Origin: JAOUEA01 sp963821935
GTDB taxonomy: Bacteria; Actinomycetota; UBA4738; HRBIN12
Length of the DNA stretch: 64,000 nt
Reading direction: 5' to 3'
NCBI GenBank assembly: GCA_963821935.1
Contig: CAWGFM010000005.1
Coordinates: 1,054,001 to 1,118,000, forward strand
Part shown: positions 35,640-43,146 of the stretch, piece by piece
Numbering within the stretch: position 1 is the first letter of the stretch
How the letters are laid out: every line of letters begins with the position of its first letter
Program-made: the position numbers and the translations under genes
The notes under the pieces: model-generated
The model's database searches: none
What the model was told of the DNA's origin: nothing
What the model saw: the letters and a program-made list of their open reading frames with translations, nothing else

Positions 35640-36848
35640 TCAGTCGAGGACGACCGCGTCGGTATCGGTGTGCTTCAGCCACACGACCAACCCAGTCGCC
35701 ACCGGGCCCGCGACGAGCAGCACCAGGGACGTCAGGATCGCCTTGGCTCCCCACGCGGTCAGGCCGAGGCCCACGCAGAGGAGTCCGCTGATGACGAGTG
35801 CGGCCTCGGCCGACCGATAGACCTCAGGCAGGCGACGCTGGATCTCCAGCGTCCGCGCGATCGCGGCCACCGACACCAGCGCCACCGCGAGCGAAGCCAC
35901 GAGGAGCCATCTCACCGCGTTCGGCACGCCGTCGTTGGCGTGCTCCACCGTGTTGAGGACCCCCGCTCCTCCCGCGGCGATCGCGATCACCAGGGGGAGG
36001 TGGAGGTAGAGCCACAGCTGCGTTCTATTCGAGATCGGTGCTCGATGCGAGACGAGGTCGAAGTAGACCCACCACAGGCCGATCGCGACGAGGACCCCGA
36101 GCAGGCCGATCACGATCTCGTCTGGCTCGACCGGCGCGACCTCAGACATCCCGGCGATCGCGCCCACGATCACCTCACCCAACACGATGATCACGAACAG
36201 GTCGAAGCGCTCGATCAATGAGGGTGTCGCGGCGATCACCGCGTCCCCCTTCTGGCTCGCTGGCGGCGTCCAGCGACGGAAGCCGACGACGAACCCAAGT
36301 ACCTGGATCGCGAGGCCGGCCGCCCAGAGCCAGTAGCGGATGGGCACGGCGGCCACCGCGCTCACCGCGAACATCGCCGCCGCGACGAGGCAGGCCAGCG
36401 AGTACGGGATCGACCCCGCTCGATGGGCCGGATCGTGGAGACCGGTGCGCAACCACAGGATCGTCAGCAGCAGACCATTCGCCGCGTACGCCAGCGCGAA
36501 GCCCACCGAGCCTTGGCCCGGAACGTCCCCGATGAACACGGCCATCACCGCCACCGCCAGCATCTGGCCGAACGTGAACACGCGGGCGCTGACGTCGTTC
36601 GTGCCGTGCAGCTCGTGATACCACGTGCCATTGGTCCACGAGGACCACACCGCGTAGAAGAGGAAGACGAACCATTCGATCCCCGGCCACGAAGGGTGCT
36701 CCGCGAGTCGGTGGGCGAGTTGTGAGATCACCACCACGAAGACGAGGTCGAAGAACAGCTCGAGGAAGGTCACCCGCCGATCACTCGGCCGATCTTCGAA
36801 ACGTGCGGGCGGCTGCCATAGGCGTCGGAGTGCAGATGGGCTGCTCAC
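35640..36848 (-). CDS. Low-temperature-requirement A (LtrA) family membrane protein
   Basis: A 402-residue membrane protein with about 12 hydrophobic segments. The hallmark is FLELFFDLVFVVVISQLAHRL near the N-terminus, followed by GTWYHELHGTNDVSARVFTFGQML and ERFDLFVIIVLGEVIVG. LtrA proteins are widespread in actinobacteria; the name comes from Listeria and the molecular function is unknown. I chose GTG at 36848 (VSSPSALRRLW) because the longer frame would overlap the divergent small gene. Transport is likely but not shown. Confidence 0.85.
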   Translation of the reverse strand: MSSPSALRRLWQPPARFEDRPSDRRVTFLELFFDLVFVVVISQLAHRLAEHPSWPGIEWFVFLFYAVWSSWTNGTWYHELHGTNDVSARVFTFGQMLAVAVMAVFIGDVPGQGSVGFALAYAANGLLLTILWLRTGLHDPAHRAGSIPYSLACLVAAAMFAVSAVAAVPIRYWLWAAGLAIQVLGFVVGFRRWTPPASQKGDAVIAATPSLIERFDLFVIIVLGEVIVGAIAGMSEVAPVEPDEIVIGLLGVLVAIGLWWVYFDLVSHRAPISNRTQLWLYLHLPLVIAIAAGGAGVLNTVEHANDGVPNAVRWLLVASLAVALVSVAAIARTLEIQRRLPEVYRSAEAALVISGLLCVGLGLTAWGAKAILTSLVLLVAGPVATGLVVWLKHTDTDAVVLD

Positions 36849-36908
36849 GCGACCGAATCGTAGCTCCGGGCGAACCACGGTGGGTGCCGAGAGGCTAGGG
36901 TTCCATTC

Positions 36909-37106
36909 ATGATGGAGGAGCTGCACGCTTGCCAGCCCCCCATGGAGCAGCGGTCAGTCTCGGCGCCGACCGAGTGGCAGTGCCCCGAGTGCGCGGCTTG
37001 GTGGGACATCGAGCCCGGTGTTCCTCCTCAGGTGACTCCGGCATACGACTTCCTGGCCCATCAAGGCATCACTCCTGCGAAATGGATCCCCAGGGAGAGC
37101 GGCTGA
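36909..37106 (+). CDS. Small hypothetical protein with a CxxC pair
   Basis: A 65-residue frame with WQCPECAAWWDIEP, a rubredoxin-like or zinc-ribbon-like half motif. Only one CxxC pair is present, so a full zinc site would need a dimer. It is divergent from ltrA with a gap of 60 bp. Coding status is uncertain. Confidence 0.4.
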   Translation: MMEELHACQPPMEQRSVSAPTEWQCPECAAWWDIEPGVPPQVTPAYDFLAHQGITPAKWIPRESG

Positions 37107-37360
37107 CAGCCCGGGTGGGGCGTTGAGAGGACTTCCACACGTTCCACGAGCCGGTCTACTGTGCTGCCAAAGGCCCGCTGCACTCTCGCGATACGCAACT
37201 GGCGGGTTCGCTCGATTCGACCCGGAGGACGACATGGGCACAGTCGATCGGCCTCAAGGAGCTCGTCGTCGGGTTCGACGAAAGGACGCGGGAGGAACTC
37301 GAACTGTCCTTCGTCTTCACCACCTCGGTGGCTCACAGACGAGTCGAGCCAGATCGGAAG

Positions 37361-38167
37361 CTACGTCGTGTCCTCGAGCAGGAAGCCGAGCATCACGTTC
37401 GTAGTCTTCTTCGACGCGGACGCCCGCAGGTGGCCCCAGCCCTCGAACAAGTGGGCGCGGCCGTCGACGATGCCGGACGCCGTGTCCTCGAGGACATCAC
37501 GCGGGTAGAAGACATCCTTCGTGCCACCCACGACGAGGGTGGGCGCGCTGACACGAGCAAGGTCGGCCCCAACGTCGAGCGTGCACTCAGCCTCGAGCGT
37601 CACCAACATGTCCGTCGGATCCTCCTGACGAACGGTGGCAGCAAGCAGTCGCGCGACCGGCCGCATCGGGCGGCGGAGCCGCTTCGGCAGCATCGCGGCG
37701 TACAGGCACGTCCACGCACCTTTCAGGTCGCCCGCTCGCGTGAGGCGGATCATCTCCGCGTCGAGCGCCCGCCCCTCGGCCCCGAGCCGACACGCCGCCG
37801 AGACGACGATGAGGCGCCGGACGAGGTCCGGACGATCGATGGCCAGCTGCAGCGCGACGGACCCACCCGAGCTCGTGCCCGACAGGTACACGGGCTCGCC
37901 GATGTCGTTGTCGATCGCGTCCGCAAGGTGCCGAGCGATGTCGGACATCGACTCGCCGAGCTGCAGCCCGCGCCTGCGGTTCACGGAGTAGATCGTGAAG
38001 TGCGCGGCCAGCGGAGCGAGGGAGGAGACGAGCATCCGTCGCTCCCAACCCTTGGGAACGTCGTGCTGCGGGGTGAGCCCCTGAACCATCACCAACGGAG
38101 GACCGTCACCCAGGCGCAGGTACGGCGTCCCGCCATGGAGGAACCCGCTGGCCGGGGCTGTGCTCAT
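37361..38167 (-). CDS. Alpha/beta hydrolase
   Basis: A 268-residue hydrolase beginning at MSTAPASGFLHGG. It has LVMVQGLTPQHDVPKG (oxyanion side), VYLSGTSSGGSVALQLA with the nucleophile elbow GTSSGG, VGGTKDVFYP (acid), and LFEGWGHLRAS (catalytic His region). Its substrate is unknown. A longer frame extends upstream to 38386 but without coding character. It faces the remnants of DUF1801 and of a cyclase gene. Confidence 0.82.
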   Translation of the reverse strand: MSTAPASGFLHGGTPYLRLGDGPPLVMVQGLTPQHDVPKGWERRMLVSSLAPLAAHFTIYSVNRRRGLQLGESMSDIARHLADAIDNDIGEPVYLSGTSSGGSVALQLAIDRPDLVRRLIVVSAACRLGAEGRALDAEMIRLTRAGDLKGAWTCLYAAMLPKRLRRPMRPVARLLAATVRQEDPTDMLVTLEAECTLDVGADLARVSAPTLVVGGTKDVFYPRDVLEDTASGIVDGRAHLFEGWGHLRASASKKTTNVMLGFLLEDTT

Positions 38168-38721
38168 CGGTGCGACAGACCCTACCCGGCCGAGCTCGGC
38201 GAGGCGACGGTCGGTCACGTGGAATACACGAAGGTGTCGGGCCCGGTTGACCCGATCGAACTCCTGTCGGCTGCCGAGACCACGGGCCGAGAAGGCATAG
38301 AAAGGGGAATGGGCGGAGGGCTCCTGGCTCGCTGGCCCGAGGCCTCTAACCAGGTAGGGAAGAGGGGAAGCCCTCCGCGAAGGCATCCTCCATCGTGGCG
38401 CCCATCACTTCATCCGCCGAAAGTCCTATCCGTGATTCACGGTACCGAGGGCTCGCGGTGGGAGGCTGGCTCAGGGTGAGGCCATGCCGGATCCTTCCAT
38501 CGCGGAGTCGCCAAACGGCTCTGATCGGATCCGTTCTCGTCGCAGATCCATCGGGACTGATCCGATGGTCGACTGGCGACCGCGACAAACAGGCCGTCGT
38601 CGAGCTTACTGACTCCTGGATCCGCGCCACCACCGGGTGACCTCATCGCGCCGGTGCCTGATTCGGAGGTTCGATCAATCCAAACACGTTCAGCCAGGTC
38701 GATCTCCGGGCCCTACTTCCC
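38168..38721. other. Remnant-rich gap between hydrolase and cyclase genes
   Basis: 554 bases without an intact gene. They hold the DUF1801 remnant at 38490-38652 and, from 38659 onward, an in-frame stub (NPNTFSQVDLRALLP) that belongs to the cyclase gene downstream. A recombination junction is likely between 38650 and 38680. Confidence 0.5.
38490..38652 (+). pseudogene. DUF1801 gene remnant, copy 2
   Basis: Aligns with the 3' half of the intact DUF1801 gene (27584 to about 27785). Long identical stretches include TTCCATCGCGGAGTCGCCAA and CATCGGGACTGATCC. A one-base insertion near 38493 and a deletion of roughly 34 bp near 38583 break the frame. The 5' half is missing. It ends in the same GACCTCA bases that follow the intact gene. 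Confidence 0.75.
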
Positions 38722-39417
38722 GTGATCGCCATTCCCACGCTGATCCTTCATAGGACGAACGATCCGACCGAGCCGATCGAGAGCGGCCGGTTCCTCGCCG
38801 AGCGTATCCCGAACGCCACCCTCATCGAGCTCCCGGGCGAGGATGCGCTTCCTTGGATCGGAGACACCGACGCAGTGCTGGATGAGATCGAGCTCGTCGT
38901 GACCGGATCACCTCGTCTCGAACGACCAGCGTCCGCTAGGACGCTCGCCACCGTCCTGTTCACCGACATCGTCGGGTCGACCCAGCGCGCTGCCGAGATC
39001 GGTGACGGGAGGTGGCGGGAACTGCTCGAAGAGCACGATCACATCGTCCGCCGCGAGCTCGAGCGCTACCGCGGTCGCGAGATCGCAACCACGGGCGACG
39101 GGTTTCTCGCCACGTTCGACGGGCCAGCTCGCGCCATCGAGTGCGCCGGCGTCATCGCCGCCGCGGTGCACGATGTCGGGATCGAGATCCGAGCCGGCCT
39201 TCACACGGGCGAGGTCCAGACGATCAGCGGCAAGGTTGGTGGGATCGCTGTCCACATCGGCGCCCGCGTGGCGGACAAGGCCGGCCCCTCCGAGGTGCTC
39301 GTCACGCAGACCGTGAAGGATCTCGTGGCCGGTTCGGGGCTGGTCTTCGACGACACCGGTGAGCACGAGTTGAAGGGCGTGCCCGACCGATGGCATCTCT
39401 GTCGAGTGGCGGATTGA
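38722..39417 (+). CDS. Class III adenylate/guanylate cyclase domain protein, 5'-truncated
   Basis: A 231-residue product with a complete class III nucleotide cyclase domain (about 74-228): TVLFTDIVGST with the first metal Asp, ATTGDGFLATF with the second, then IRAGLHTGEV and VHIGARVADKAG. The first 65 residues (VIAIPTLILHRTND ... LIELPGEDALPWIGD) are only the last part of an alpha/beta hydrolase. The frame is open back to 38659 and continues the hydrolase (VDLRALLP), but the hydrolase core with its nucleophile is missing. Full-length relatives fuse the two domains, as at 46425-47777. It is thus a truncated gene next to a DUF1801 remnant. It might still be expressed from this GTG. Confidence 0.7.
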   Translation: MIAIPTLILHRTNDPTEPIESGRFLAERIPNATLIELPGEDALPWIGDTDAVLDEIELVVTGSPRLERPASARTLATVLFTDIVGSTQRAAEIGDGRWRELLEEHDHIVRRELERYRGREIATTGDGFLATFDGPARAIECAGVIAAAVHDVGIEIRAGLHTGEVQTISGKVGGIAVHIGARVADKAGPSEVLVTQTVKDLVAGSGLVFDDTGEHELKGVPDRWHLCRVAD

Positions 39418-39481
39418 GATAACCCAACCAGCAAGGGCGCAAGCTCCGGCCCTGAGGCACAGTAGTAGGCCGCCCTGGTGG

Positions 39482-40081
39482 TTACGGGGTGTGCACGGGA
39501 TAGCGAAGATGCGTAACACGTTCACCGGCGACAACCGTCGGATCCCCGAGGACGATCGGTGTGTTCGCGAGGGGGTCGAACAGCCGCACTCCTTCGCCGA
39601 GCAACACAGCCGCCAGATCGATGTGGATCGCATCGAGCAGCCCCTCGTCCAGGCATTGATGGATCGTTTGGGCGCCGTGCACGAGCACGGACTTCGGGCC
39701 AGCAGCGGACCTCGCTCGAGCACAGGCGCTTTCGATGCCGTCGGTGACGAACTGGACCGTCGAGCCGGGTCGCGGCCAGCCGTCGGGCACGTGGTGGGTG
39801 ACGATGAAGGCGGGCACACCCCACGGGTGCTGGCCGCCCCAGCCGTCGGCGACCTCGAACGTGCGCCGACCTGTGAGCATCGCGCCGACCTCCGCTTGCA
39901 GGCCCCGCAGGTGCTCGGCGCTCGGCGGCGAGACGTGGAACGTCATATCCATCGTCGCGCTCGCTGTGGAGACTTCGACGTCGCCCGAGAAGTACCAGTC
40001 GAACACTTCGCCGACGCCGTCGTTCGCGTCGGCGACGAACCCGTCGAGCGACATCGACATGATCGCGACCACCTTGGCCAT
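39482..40081 (-). CDS. Dihydrofolate reductase family protein (RibD C-terminal-like)
   Basis: A 199-residue protein of the DHFR/RibD C-terminal superfamily. It starts MAKVVAIMSMSLDGFVADANDGVG, the standard opening, and contains MLTGRRTFEVADGWGG, PAFIVTHHVPDG, KSVLVHGAQTIHQCLDEGLLD and AAVLLGEGVRLFD. These proteins bind NADPH and reduce pterin- or ribitylamine-like substrates, but most are uncharacterised. An earlier ATG at 40162 is less likely because conservation begins at 40081. Confidence 0.85.
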   Translation of the reverse strand: MAKVVAIMSMSLDGFVADANDGVGEVFDWYFSGDVEVSTASATMDMTFHVSPPSAEHLRGLQAEVGAMLTGRRTFEVADGWGGQHPWGVPAFIVTHHVPDGWPRPGSTVQFVTDGIESACARARSAAGPKSVLVHGAQTIHQCLDEGLLDAIHIDLAAVLLGEGVRLFDPLANTPIVLGDPTVVAGERVTHLRYPVHTP

Positions 40082-40453
40082 GGTGCAGCTCCCTTCGCGA
40101 CAAGGGCCCGGCTGATTCGAGGAAGCGGCGACGCGTCGATGACGAACGACACCGTGCCCCACGAAGGCAAGCGTAGTCGCCGCGCCTGTCCCCAGTGTTC
40201 TGTTCCTACCTTTCTTGCACCAACGGGTGCCGTCTGCTCGCTGACCAATACCGATCCGTTCACTTAGCTGTGTGACGCGGCCTGAAGATCGACCCGGGGC
40301 AGGTCGAACTGATGGGTCGCATCTTCGGTGGGTCGCAGGACCCCGATGCAGTCCAGCTCTCGGTGATCGGTTGGACCGGCGCCTACCGCGAGACCCCGCC
40401 CGGGTTCAGACGGTGTCGTCGGGGGCTACACTCGCGCGCCAGGGGGTTCGGAG
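40082..40453. other. Intergenic region upstream of the response regulator
   Basis: 372 bases. A 42-codon frame at 40139-40267 (containing RRACPQCSVPTFL) has one CxxC pair and is too short to support. Nothing else is recognised. It should contain the promoter of the two-component locus. Confidence 0.4.
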
Positions 40454-41104
40454 TTGGGTGTCGAGATCCTGATCGTCGACGATCACGAGCTCGTCCGCGA
40501 GGGCATGCGAACCCTGCTGGCGTCCCAGGACGGGTTCGACGTCGTCGGCGACGCTCGCACCGCCGACGAGGCGCTCGCCCTTGCCCGCCAACTGCAGCCC
40601 ACCGTGGTTGTGCTGGACGTGCGCCTGCCCGACCGAGATGGGTTCGAGATCTGCGCGGAGATCCGCGAGCTCTCCCCCGACTCCCGCATCCTGATGTGCT
40701 CCGGCCTGCCCGACGGCTCTGCCATGGTGGACGCAGCGAAGGCCGGCGCCGACGGCTTCGTGTCGAAGGAAGCGCCCAACGCGGAGATCGTCGACGCCGT
40801 GAGGCGTGTGGCCGGCGGGGCGGCCGTGCTCGGCGGGGCCTCGGCCGAGGCGATGTTCCGACACCTGCGGGAGCAAGGGTCCGCCAACTCGAAGCTCTCG
40901 CTGCTGTCCGACCGCGAGCGCGAGGTGCTGGGACTGCTCGCCGACGGGCTCACGAACCGCGAGATCGCCGAACGGCTCTTCCTATCGGAGAAGACGGTTC
41001 GCAACCACGTTTCGGCGGTGCTCCGCAAGCTGGAGTTCCGCCATCGCACCGAAGCGGCGCTGTTCGCGGCCCCGCTTCGAGGTGAGCTGGGCTCACCGCT
41101 CTGA
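40454..41104 (+). CDS. NarL/LuxR family response regulator
   Basis: A 216-residue response regulator with a TTG start and AGGGGG seven bases upstream. The receiver domain (about 3-118) has phospho-acceptor D55 (VLDVRLP), acidic residues DDHE and the conserved lysine in FVSKEAP. The C-terminal LuxR-type HTH (about 145-205) reads LSDREREVLGLLADGLTNREIAERLF then LSEKTVRNHVSAVLRKL. It is the likely output of the GAF histidine kinase at 43147, whose HisKA_3 type pairs with NarL regulators. Confidence 0.92.
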   Translation: MGVEILIVDDHELVREGMRTLLASQDGFDVVGDARTADEALALARQLQPTVVVLDVRLPDRDGFEICAEIRELSPDSRILMCSGLPDGSAMVDAAKAGADGFVSKEAPNAEIVDAVRRVAGGAAVLGGASAEAMFRHLREQGSANSKLSLLSDREREVLGLLADGLTNREIAERLFLSEKTVRNHVSAVLRKLEFRHRTEAALFAAPLRGELGSPL

Positions 41105-41117
41105 AGCCGGCCGGATG

Positions 41118-41131
41118 GGGACATTTGTCCC
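41118..41131. promoter_or_regulatory. Palindrome GGGACA-TT-TGTCCC ahead of the receiver-EAL gene
   Basis: A perfect inverted repeat with 6-bp arms and a 2-bp centre, 14 bases after the regulator stop and 97 bases before the next GTG start. It could be a regulator binding site or a short hairpin. No T-run follows, so a terminator is unlikely. Confidence 0.4.
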
Positions 41132-41227
41132 GGTCGGTCGAGTCCCTTGCCCCATGGGTGTTGGCCACTCCTCGATCGATGATGACCAGAGACGACGACA
41201 CGCGTCCAACGAAAGGAGACGACGACC

Positions 41228-42439
41228 GTGGACACCGCGAGCACGACGCCCGACGGCGCGAACCACGACTCAGGCACGATCCGGGTGCTCGTGGCCGACG
41301 ACGAGGAGACCGTGGTCGATGTGCTCCGGACGCTGGTGGGCTCGGACCCAACGCTCCGGTTCATCGGCGCCGCGAGGGACGCCGAGCAGGCGATCGAATT
41401 GGTGCTGAGAGACCAGCCCGACGTCGTCCTGCTCGACGTGCGCATGCCCGGCGGCGGCGGTCCGCATGCCGCGCGGGAGATCAGCAAGCGATCGCCCCAG
41501 ACCAAGATCGTGGCCCTGTCTGCACACGACGACCCCGACACGGTGATCGGCATGATCGGCGCCGGGGCACACGACTACGTCCCCAAGGGCGACACCACGG
41601 ACAAGATCCTTCGGACGATCCACCGCACGGCGAGGGGAGAGCGTCCCGCCGACGGCACCGCGCCGCACCTGACCCTCGTGCGGCCCACGGTGCCTCGGCG
41701 GGACGAACGTGCGGCCGCGGTGGCGCGCGCCATCCTGGGAGGCGCTGTCACGGCCGAGTTCCAGCCCATCGTCGACATCCACTCGAGGCGAACCGTGGGT
41801 CTCGAGGTGCAGCCGCGGCTGGCGACCCTGCCGCACCGCTCCTACGACTCGTGGTGCGCCGACGCGCTGGCGGTCGGGGTGCTGCCTGATCTGGAGCTCG
41901 CCGCGTTCCGCGCAGCGAAGTCGGCACTGAAGACCCTGCCTGACGACATCTTCCTCGAGTTCGAGGTCAGCCCCTTCACGGCCAGTGAGGGCCAGTTCCG
42001 CAAGACGATCCAGCGTCCGATCGCGTCGCGGATCGTGTTGGGATTCTCGCCCCTCGTGGGCGGCGGCGGCGTGACGATCGACGACGTGGACTTCTTCGAG
42101 GTGCTGAACGGCCTGCGATCCCGGGGCATGCGGGTGGCCGGCACCGGCGCGGGGACTGGCGTGTCAGCGCTCGGTCACATGGTCGCCCTGGGGCCCGATT
42201 TCGTGCGGCTGGACACCAGCCTGGCGAAGGTCGAGGAGAGCGGCAGTGCGAAGCACTCGGTGGTGGCGGCGGTGGTTGCGTGCGCAGAAAGAATCGGGTC
42301 ACGCGTGATCGCGCCCGGGATCGAGGGGGAGGAGCAGCTGGACGTGATGCGCCACCTCGGCGTCGATCTGGTGCAAGGCTCGCACATGGGCGCCTCGTTC
42401 ACGTTGTCCGAGCTGTCGGAGCGCGTGACGCCGGGCTGA
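41228..42439 (+). CDS. Receiver domain fused to a degenerate EAL domain
   Basis: A 403-residue protein. The receiver domain (about 18-135) is complete: DDEE, D70 in LLDVRMP, and lysine in YVPKGD. The second half (about 165-400) has the outline of an EAL cyclic-di-GMP phosphodiesterase: EFQPIVDIHSRRTVGLEVQPRL, DIFLEFEVSP, DFVRLDTSLA and GVDLVQGSHMG. Key residues are altered. The EAL tripeptide reads EVQ, the normal DDFGTG is TGAGTG, and the ExxE metal segment is IEGEEQL. Activity is probably lost, and it may bind cyclic-di-GMP or only protein partners. The GTG start has AAAGGAGA upstream. It lies between the NarL regulator and the histidine kinase. Confidence 0.82.
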   Translation: MDTASTTPDGANHDSGTIRVLVADDEETVVDVLRTLVGSDPTLRFIGAARDAEQAIELVLRDQPDVVLLDVRMPGGGGPHAAREISKRSPQTKIVALSAHDDPDTVIGMIGAGAHDYVPKGDTTDKILRTIHRTARGERPADGTAPHLTLVRPTVPRRDERAAAVARAILGGAVTAEFQPIVDIHSRRTVGLEVQPRLATLPHRSYDSWCADALAVGVLPDLELAAFRAAKSALKTLPDDIFLEFEVSPFTASEGQFRKTIQRPIASRIVLGFSPLVGGGGVTIDDVDFFEVLNGLRSRGMRVAGTGAGTGVSALGHMVALGPDFVRLDTSLAKVEESGSAKHSVVAAVVACAERIGSRVIAPGIEGEEQLDVMRHLGVDLVQGSHMGASFTLSELSERVTPG

Positions 42440-42499
42440 TCCGCGTTCAAGTGTGATACGAAGGACACCGAAGCCTTCTGCAGAGGAGATCGCTCCGTC

Positions 42500-43144
42500 G
42501 TGCATCCACGTGCTGGGAGCCAGACACTGATGAACCTCCGACGACTGCGCGCGCTTGCGGTGGCCGCCTTGCTCGCCCTCCCGATCGTGCTCGCCGCCCC
42601 TGCCTCAGCAGACGAGTGTCCGCCTCTGGACATCGATTGCGTCGTAGGAGAAGTCGTCGAAGAGGGCGGTGGCGTTCTCGAGGAGACGGTGGAGACGGTG
42701 GAGGAGACGGCCGACGAGGTGACCGAGCCGGTCTTGGGGGGGACGCCGGCAGACCCCGGAGGCACCCCCGGGGCCGGACAGGACGAGCCCGCCGGCGATG
42801 GCGACCCCGGCAACCGTGACGAACGCCGTCGCGACCGGGATCGTCGTGCCGGAACCCCCGGGGGGGCGGCGGCCTCTCGGACGGCCGTACGTGCGGGGGC
42901 CGAGCCGGCCGCGGCCTCGAACCCGGCAACGATCCCGTTCGATCCCGCCCAGACGGTGACGGATGAGCCGGCGCTCCGGCAGCGGTTGGCCGCCGCCGGC
43001 GCCGGTGCGGTCAAGAGCCTCGCCGCGGTCCTGCTGCTGATGATCGGAGCCGGGGTTTTCGTCCTGATCCAGAACCGATTGGACCGGAAGGATCCCCGGC
43101 TCGCGCTCGCACCGACCAGATCCGACGTCGTTCGGTTCACCTGA
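42500..43144 (+). CDS. Small exported protein with C-terminal membrane anchor
   Basis: An unrecognised 214-residue protein. It has an N-terminal signal peptide (about 12-38, LRRLRALAVAALLALPIVLAAPASA), then ECPPLDIDCVVGEVVEE with two cysteines and an acidic Glu/Val/Thr-rich stretch. A Pro/Gly/Arg-rich low-complexity linker follows (about 75-150), and then a transmembrane helix (about 172-192, SLAAVLLLMIGAGVFVLIQ) with a basic cytoplasmic end. The start may instead be ATG 42530. The gene sits between the receiver-EAL and the kinase gene on the same strand, 2 bp before the kinase, so it may be the external or membrane partner of the kinase. Confidence 0.65.
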   Translation: MHPRAGSQTLMNLRRLRALAVAALLALPIVLAAPASADECPPLDIDCVVGEVVEEGGGVLEETVETVEETADEVTEPVLGGTPADPGGTPGAGQDEPAGDGDPGNRDERRRDRDRRAGTPGGAAASRTAVRAGAEPAAASNPATIPFDPAQTVTDEPALRQRLAAAGAGAVKSLAAVLLLMIGAGVFVLIQNRLDRKDPRLALAPTRSDVVRFT

Positions 43145-43146
43145 TC

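Noticed and set aside
37158..37360. Open plus-strand stretch reading GLKELVVGFDERTREELELS
   Set aside because: It has some protein-like character but no start, no family match and no intact end; too weak to call a gene or remnant.
40139..40267. 42-codon frame with CPQC before the response regulator
   Set aside because: Too short, one CxxC pair only, and no ribosome binding site.
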